DNA of 10,196 nucleotides from Ramlibacter sp. Lineage in GTDB: Bacteria > Pseudomonadota > Gammaproteobacteria > Burkholderiales > Burkholderiaceae_C. The stretch covers positions 1 to 10,196 of the forward strand of contig JAJNBO010000047.1 in assembly GCA_021156245.1 (NCBI GenBank). The letters are read 5' to 3'. The notes under the pieces are model-generated. The model was not told the origin of the DNA. It made no database searches and worked only from the letters and a program-made list of their open reading frames with translations. The position numbers and the translations under genes are program-made. Positions 6,848 through 10,196 of this stretch are shown here, in pieces (the first letter of the stretch is position 1; each line of letters begins with the position of its first letter).

Positions 6848-7990
6848 TCAGACGTAGCAGGGTCCTTCGATGAGCGGGTGCTCGGCGATGAATTTCTCGT
6901 CGACCTTGAGCCCGATGCCGACGCCCGGCAGCGGCCGCACGCAGCCCTTGTCGTCCAGCGCGTACGGGGCCTTGTCGGCCAGCTGGTCGCGGAACGGGTT
7001 CAGCGCGGTCACGTCGCCTTCGAAGTAGCCCGGGTTGTCCACGGCGCACAGGAACTGGATGGTGGTCGCCATGTTGATCGCGGTGGCGGACGTGTGCGGG
7101 TTCACGGTGAGCTTCTGCGCGCTGGCCATGGCGGCGATGCGCATCGACTCCGTGACGCCGCCGGTCTTGGACAGGTCCGGCTGCACGATCTGCACGTCGC
7201 CGTCTTCCAGCAGGGTGGCGAACTCGTAGCGGGTGAAGTGGTTCTCGCCCGCGGCCAGCGGCACGCGGCCGAGCGACGCGGCGATCTTGTACGCGCGGCG
7301 GTCCTGCGGCGGGAACGGTTCTTCCAGCCAACCGACGGCGCACTCTTCGAACGCCGGCATCACGCGGCGCACGTCGTCGATGGTGTACGCGGTGTTGGCG
7401 TCGGTCAGGATGTCGATCTCGTCGCCGACCGCCTTGCGCACGGCGCGCACCCGGGCGATGTCCCGCACCGGCGTGTCGCCCATGCGCAGCTTCAGCGCGC
7501 GGTAGCCTTCGGCGACGTAGCGCTGCGCCTCTTCCGCCAGCGACGCCGGGTCCTGCCAGCCCAGTGCGATGCCGCCCGCATACGCCTTGACGGGCTTGGC
7601 CGTGCCGCCCAGCAGTTGCACGAGCGGCAGGCCGGTGGCCTGGCACTTGATGTCCCACAAGGCCATGTCGATCCCGGACAGCGCCAGCGCTGCGGCCGCA
7701 CCCATGCCGTGGCTCGCCAGCTGCATCTTGTACACGCGCGCCCACACGCCGGCGACGTCGTGGGCATCGAAGCCCAGCACCAGCTCGCGCATCGTGGTGT
7801 CGATCAGCTTGGCGATCGCGCCGGGGCAGCGGCCGTGGTGGGCCTCGCCCCAGCCGACGTGGCCTTCGTCGGTTTCGATCCGCACGAGCACCGAGTCGCG
7901 CTTCACGCTGCGACCGATGCCCAGGCGCACGGATTTGTCAGGAGGGACGGGAAAGGAGATGGGGACGGCCCGGAGGTCAGCGATGCGCAT
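6848..7990 (-). CDS. Mandelate racemase/muconate lactonizing enzyme family protein, probable acid-sugar dehydratase (380 aa)
   Basis: Paralogue of the enzyme at 5644-6792 with the same layout. The capping domain has ALALSGIDMALWDIKCQ (101-117). Catalytic positions are K167-x-R169 (ALKLRMG), metal ligands D197 (LTDANTAY), E223 (WLEEPF) and E249 (AAGENHFTRYE), dyad D272 (QPDLSKTGG) and H299 (NPHTS), and E324 (GYFEGDV). All residues needed for enolization except the second Lys are present, so it should be active. The start ATG at 7990 has only a weak GAGAG about 9 bases upstream, and the protein begins with the family N-terminal strand (MRIADLRAVPISF). It lies 19 bases after the dehydrogenase gene, and a 55-base gap separates it from the next enzyme. 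Differences between the two paralogues in the 20s loop, in the segment after WLEEPF (ACND versus PPQD) and around 131-136 suggest different substrates or stereochemistry (inference). Confidence 0.92.
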   Translation of the reverse strand: MRIADLRAVPISFPVPPDKSVRLGIGRSVKRDSVLVRIETDEGHVGWGEAHHGRCPGAIAKLIDTTMRELVLGFDAHDVAGVWARVYKMQLASHGMGAAAALALSGIDMALWDIKCQATGLPLVQLLGGTAKPVKAYAGGIALGWQDPASLAEEAQRYVAEGYRALKLRMGDTPVRDIARVRAVRKAVGDEIDILTDANTAYTIDDVRRVMPAFEECAVGWLEEPFPPQDRRAYKIAASLGRVPLAAGENHFTRYEFATLLEDGDVQIVQPDLSKTGGVTESMRIAAMASAQKLTVNPHTSATAINMATTIQFLCAVDNPGYFEGDVTALNPFRDQLADKAPYALDDKGCVRPLPGVGIGLKVDEKFIAEHPLIEGPCYV

Positions 7991-8009
7991 GGGAAAACTC
8001 TCGTACGGA

Positions 8010-8966
8010 TTAGCGGAACACCTGCGGGTTCACCACGTTGGACGGGCGTTCGCCGCGCAGGAGGGCCAGCACGGCGGCGACGGCGCCTTCGCTCATCGCG
8101 CGCATGCTGGTGTCGGTGATGCCGGCCACGTGGGGGGTCAGCAGGAGATTGGGCGCGTCGAACGCGCGCTCGGAGCCGGTGAGCGGCTGCTTGTCGTGCA
8201 CGTCGAGCGCGGCGCCGCCCAGGCGGCCCTCGCGCAGGGCGGCGAGTAGGGCCTGCGTGTCGATGACCGGACCGCGGGAGACGTTGACCAGCAAGGCCTG
8301 CGGCTTCATGGTGGCCAGCGTCGCGGCATCCACCAGGCCGCGCGTCTGCTCGTTCAACGGGCAGGCCAGCACCACCACGTCGGACTCGGTGAACAGGGTC
8401 GCCTTGTCCGCGGCCTGGACGCCGGGCGGCAGGCTGTCAGGCCGGCGCGTCAGCCCCAGCACGCGCATGCCCATCGCGCCGGCGATGGCGGCCAGCCGGC
8501 CGCCGATGGCGCCCACGCCGACGATGCCGAGCGTGCTGCCGCCCAGCTCCGTGCCGCGGTCGGCAAGCGGCCGGGACACCGCCCAGCCGTCGCTGCGCAG
8601 GCGCGCATCCATCGTCGCGAGCCCGCGGCGCAACTGCAGCATGGCGGCCAGGCAGTACTCCACCACCGCCTGGGTGTTGGAGCCGGGAAGATTGGCGACC
8701 GGGATGCCCCTGGCGGTCGCGGCTTCGACCGGGATCATGTCCAGCCCCACGCCGTGCCGCACCACCGCGCGCAGCTTCGGCGCGTGGTCGAACAGCGTGG
8801 GCGGCAGCTGCGCCCGCACCACCAGTGCTTCCGCATCGGCGATGAGGCGCGTCAGGGTGGCCGCACTGGTGTCGGGCGCGAGCACCAGGTCGCAGTGCTG
8901 CGCCAGCACGGGCTGCACCGCGGGGTGCATCGAGTTGGTCAGCAGGACACGTGGCTTAGCGGTCAA
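8010..8966 (-). CDS. D-isomer-specific 2-hydroxyacid dehydrogenase (318 aa)
   Basis: NAD(P)-dependent oxidoreductase interconverting a 2-hydroxyacid and a 2-ketoacid in the cytosol. The nucleotide-binding domain has GxGxxG as GVGAIGG (150-156) and is followed by LTRRPD (172-177), where an Arg replaces the usual acidic residue at the end of strand 2, favouring NADP (inference). Catalytic Arg R231 (NVSRGPVID) and His H279 (TPHVAG) are present, but the segment DVHDKQPL has Gln (Q260) where family members normally carry the catalytic Glu before Pro. The start is TTG at 8966, which keeps the first strand (RVLLTNS) intact; GGGGAG (8981-8976) lies 9 bases upstream. The next in-frame ATG (8930) would remove that strand. 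It overlaps the end of the FAH-family gene by 11 bases, so translation is probably coupled. The likely role is oxidising or reducing an intermediate of sugar-acid breakdown; a glyoxylate/hydroxypyruvate reductase role is an alternative. Confidence 0.9.
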   Translation of the reverse strand: MTAKPRVLLTNSMHPAVQPVLAQHCDLVLAPDTSAATLTRLIADAEALVVRAQLPPTLFDHAPKLRAVVRHGVGLDMIPVEAATARGIPVANLPGSNTQAVVEYCLAAMLQLRRGLATMDARLRSDGWAVSRPLADRGTELGGSTLGIVGVGAIGGRLAAIAGAMGMRVLGLTRRPDSLPPGVQAADKATLFTESDVVVLACPLNEQTRGLVDAATLATMKPQALLVNVSRGPVIDTQALLAALREGRLGGAALDVHDKQPLTGSERAFDAPNLLLTPHVAGITDTSMRAMSEGAVAAVLALLRGERPSNVVNPQVFR

Positions 8967-9849
8967 GGAATTCTTCTCCCCGTTGCACGGGATTGGACAG
9001 GCGCCCGAAGCCTTCGACTTCGACCGTCACCGTGGCGCCCGGCGTCAGCCAGGCGGGCGGATTGTGCATGGCGGCGACGCCGGCCGGCGTGCCCGTGGCG
9101 ATCACGTCGCCCGGGTCCAGCGGCATGCGGTGCGAAGCGTACGAAATCAGCTCGGCGATGCGGAACAGCATGGTGGCGGTCGAGCCATCCTGCAGCGGCC
9201 GCCCGTCGATGTCCAGGCGGATGCGCAGCGCGTACGGATCCGGCACCTCGTCCGGCGTGGAAAGCCAGGGCCCGAGCGGGGACGACGCCGGCAGGTTCTT
9301 GCCCCGCACGAAGTTGCCGCCATCGCCTTTGACCAGGTCGCTGCCGCTCACGTCGTTGTGGGCCGTGTAGCCGGCGATGTGCTTCATCGCCTGTTCGGGA
9401 CTCACCCGCAGCGCGCGGCGGCCGATCACGACCGCCAGCTCCGCCTCGTAGCCGACGTTGCCGACGTCCGGCGGAATGAGGATCGCGTCGTCCGGGCCGA
9501 TGACCGTGCTGCCGGAGCGCACGAAGGTCACCGGCTCGGCCGGCGCCTTCATGCTGCGCTCGGCCAGCGCGTCGGTGAAGTTGAAGGCCGCGCCGACGAT
9601 CTTGCCGGGCCGCAGCGGCGCCCGCAGCTTCACCGTGCTCAACGGGCGCAGTGCTTCGGCCGGCGGCTGGAAGCTGGAGAGGCGGTCCGCCCACCGCGCC
9701 AGGCCCTGTTCCACCATCTGCAGCAGCGTGGGGGCGGCGCCGCCCACCACGGCCGCACAGGCGGGATGCGACAGGTCCAGCACCTGCTCGCCGCGCAACA
9801 CGCCGGTGGCGGGCGCGCCGCCGGCGGTCGTGAAGGTCACGAAGCGCAT
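8956..9849 (-). CDS. Fumarylacetoacetate hydrolase (FAH) family protein (297 aa)
   Basis: Mg2+-dependent cytosolic enzyme acting on 2-keto or 2,4-diketo acids by C-C hydrolysis, hydration, dehydration or decarboxylation. The N-terminal domain (1-75) is small and variable. The catalytic domain has the metal-binding pair E135-x-E137 (GYEAELAVVIGR), D166 (YTAHNDVSGSD), K184 (VRGKNL), GPW (193-195), MLFRIAELISYAS (227-239) and the signature GDVIATGTPAGV (247-258). ATG 9849 is used because the family N-terminus (MRFVTF) starts there, 4 bases after the stop of the upstream gene; no strong Shine-Dalgarno is visible, as is common in tightly coupled genes. In known pathways members cleave 2,4-diketo-3-deoxy-L-fuconate or L-rhamnonate to pyruvate plus lactate, or dehydrate 2-keto-3-deoxy pentonates. 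Either would suit the dehydratase-type neighbours. The exact reaction is unassigned. Confidence 0.93.
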   Translation of the reverse strand: MRFVTFTTAGGAPATGVLRGEQVLDLSHPACAAVVGGAAPTLLQMVEQGLARWADRLSSFQPPAEALRPLSTVKLRAPLRPGKIVGAAFNFTDALAERSMKAPAEPVTFVRSGSTVIGPDDAILIPPDVGNVGYEAELAVVIGRRALRVSPEQAMKHIAGYTAHNDVSGSDLVKGDGGNFVRGKNLPASSPLGPWLSTPDEVPDPYALRIRLDIDGRPLQDGSTATMLFRIAELISYASHRMPLDPGDVIATGTPAGVAAMHNPPAWLTPGATVTVEVEGFGRLSNPVQRGEEFLDR

Positions 9850-9853
9850 GGCT

Positions 9854-10196
9854 TCAGCCGACGCGGTACTTGTCGAGGATCTTGCGCTCGATCTCGATGC
9901 CGAGACCGGCGCCGGTCGGCACCTGCACCTTGCCCCGGTGCTGCACGATGGGCTCGCGCGACAGGTGGTCACGGAACGGGTTCTCGCACTGCTCGAACTC
10001 CAACATCGGCGGCATGGGGCGGTAGGACGGCGGCTGGTCCGGCAGGGCGGCCAGGAAGTGCAGCGTGGCGGCCACGCCGATGGCGGAACCCCAGGCGTGC
10101 GGCACGCATTCGACGCCGTGCGTGATCGCCAGCGTGGCGATCTTGCGGCACTCGCTGATGCCCCCGGCAGCGCACACGTCCGGCTGCACGATGTCC
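9854..10196 (-). CDS. Enolase superfamily protein, C-terminal part, cut by the right window edge
   Basis: Only the last 114 codons are in the window; the frame is open to base 10196. The fragment begins DIVQPDVCAAGGISE, matching barrel strand 6 with its dyad Asp, and continues with VPHAWGSAIGVAATLHF, strand 7 with the dyad His, then LEFEQCENPFRDHL, the end-of-barrel Glu and the NPFRD segment also found in the enzymes at 5644-6792 and 6848-7990, and finally TGAGLGIEIE. This is a mandelate-racemase-subgroup enzyme and the fourth superfamily member in the cluster. PHAWGS recalls sugar-lactone cycloisomerase and aldarate dehydratase relatives, which I offer only as a weak hint. Its stop lies 4 bases before the FAH-family start. 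The metal ligands and the KxK region lie outside the window. Confidence 0.88.
   Translation of the reverse strand, partial: DIVQPDVCAAGGISECRKIATLAITHGVECVPHAWGSAIGVAATLHFLAALPDQPPSYRPMPPMLEFEQCENPFRDHLSREPIVQHRGKVQVPTGAGLGIEIERKILDKYRVG

Noticed and set aside
8038..10125. A 695-codon plus-strand open frame opposite the dehydrogenase and FAH genes
   Set aside because: It is antisense to two well-recognised enzymes and has biased, motif-free composition.

Overview
The window is GC-rich chromosomal DNA that reads like a betaproteobacterium of the order Burkholderiales, probably Comamonadaceae. The evidence is an S-adenosylhomocysteine (SAH) riboswitch in front of ahcY, a periplasmic Bug/TctC-type binding protein, and strongly GC-biased third codon positions that leave long spurious ORFs on the opposite strand. 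The genus assignment is inference.

Region 1 (1-914). The first half of ahcY (adenosylhomocysteinase) lies on the minus strand and runs off the left edge. Its 5' leader holds a clear SAH riboswitch (about 783-846, minus strand), a plausible promoter just upstream, and a possible hairpin over the ahcY ribosome binding site. This is a methyl-cycle housekeeping locus with feedback control.

Region 2 (915-1988, plus strand). A stand-alone ATP-dependent DNA ligase (catalytic domain plus OB fold, LigC-like) is transcribed divergently from ahcY. It converges on the next gene with only 11 bases between the stop codons.

Region 3 (2000-10196, minus strand). Eight same-strand genes are packed with gaps or overlaps of -11 to about 90 bases and look like one catabolic operon, read from right to left. 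In order they are: an enolase-superfamily protein (partial, cut by the right edge), a fumarylacetoacetate hydrolase (FAH)-family enzyme, a D-2-hydroxyacid dehydrogenase, two adjacent paralogous mandelate-racemase-subgroup enzymes, a Bug/TctC periplasmic binding protein, a fourth and divergent mandelate-racemase-subgroup enzyme, and an MFS transporter. The combination of acid-sugar dehydratase-type enzymes, a 2-hydroxyacid dehydrogenase, a diketo-acid hydrolase/2-keto-3-deoxy-acid enzyme and carboxylate uptake components fits oxidative breakdown of one or several sugar acids (aldonates or aldarates) to pyruvate-level products. The substrate cannot be read from the sequence.

The most noteworthy points are four enolase-superfamily enzymes in one cluster, three of them with a non-standard second residue in the KxK catalytic motif; a hydroxyacid dehydrogenase with Gln where the catalytic Glu is expected; and the riboswitch leader. 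No tRNA, rRNA, CRISPR array, insertion sequence or convincing rho-independent terminator was seen.
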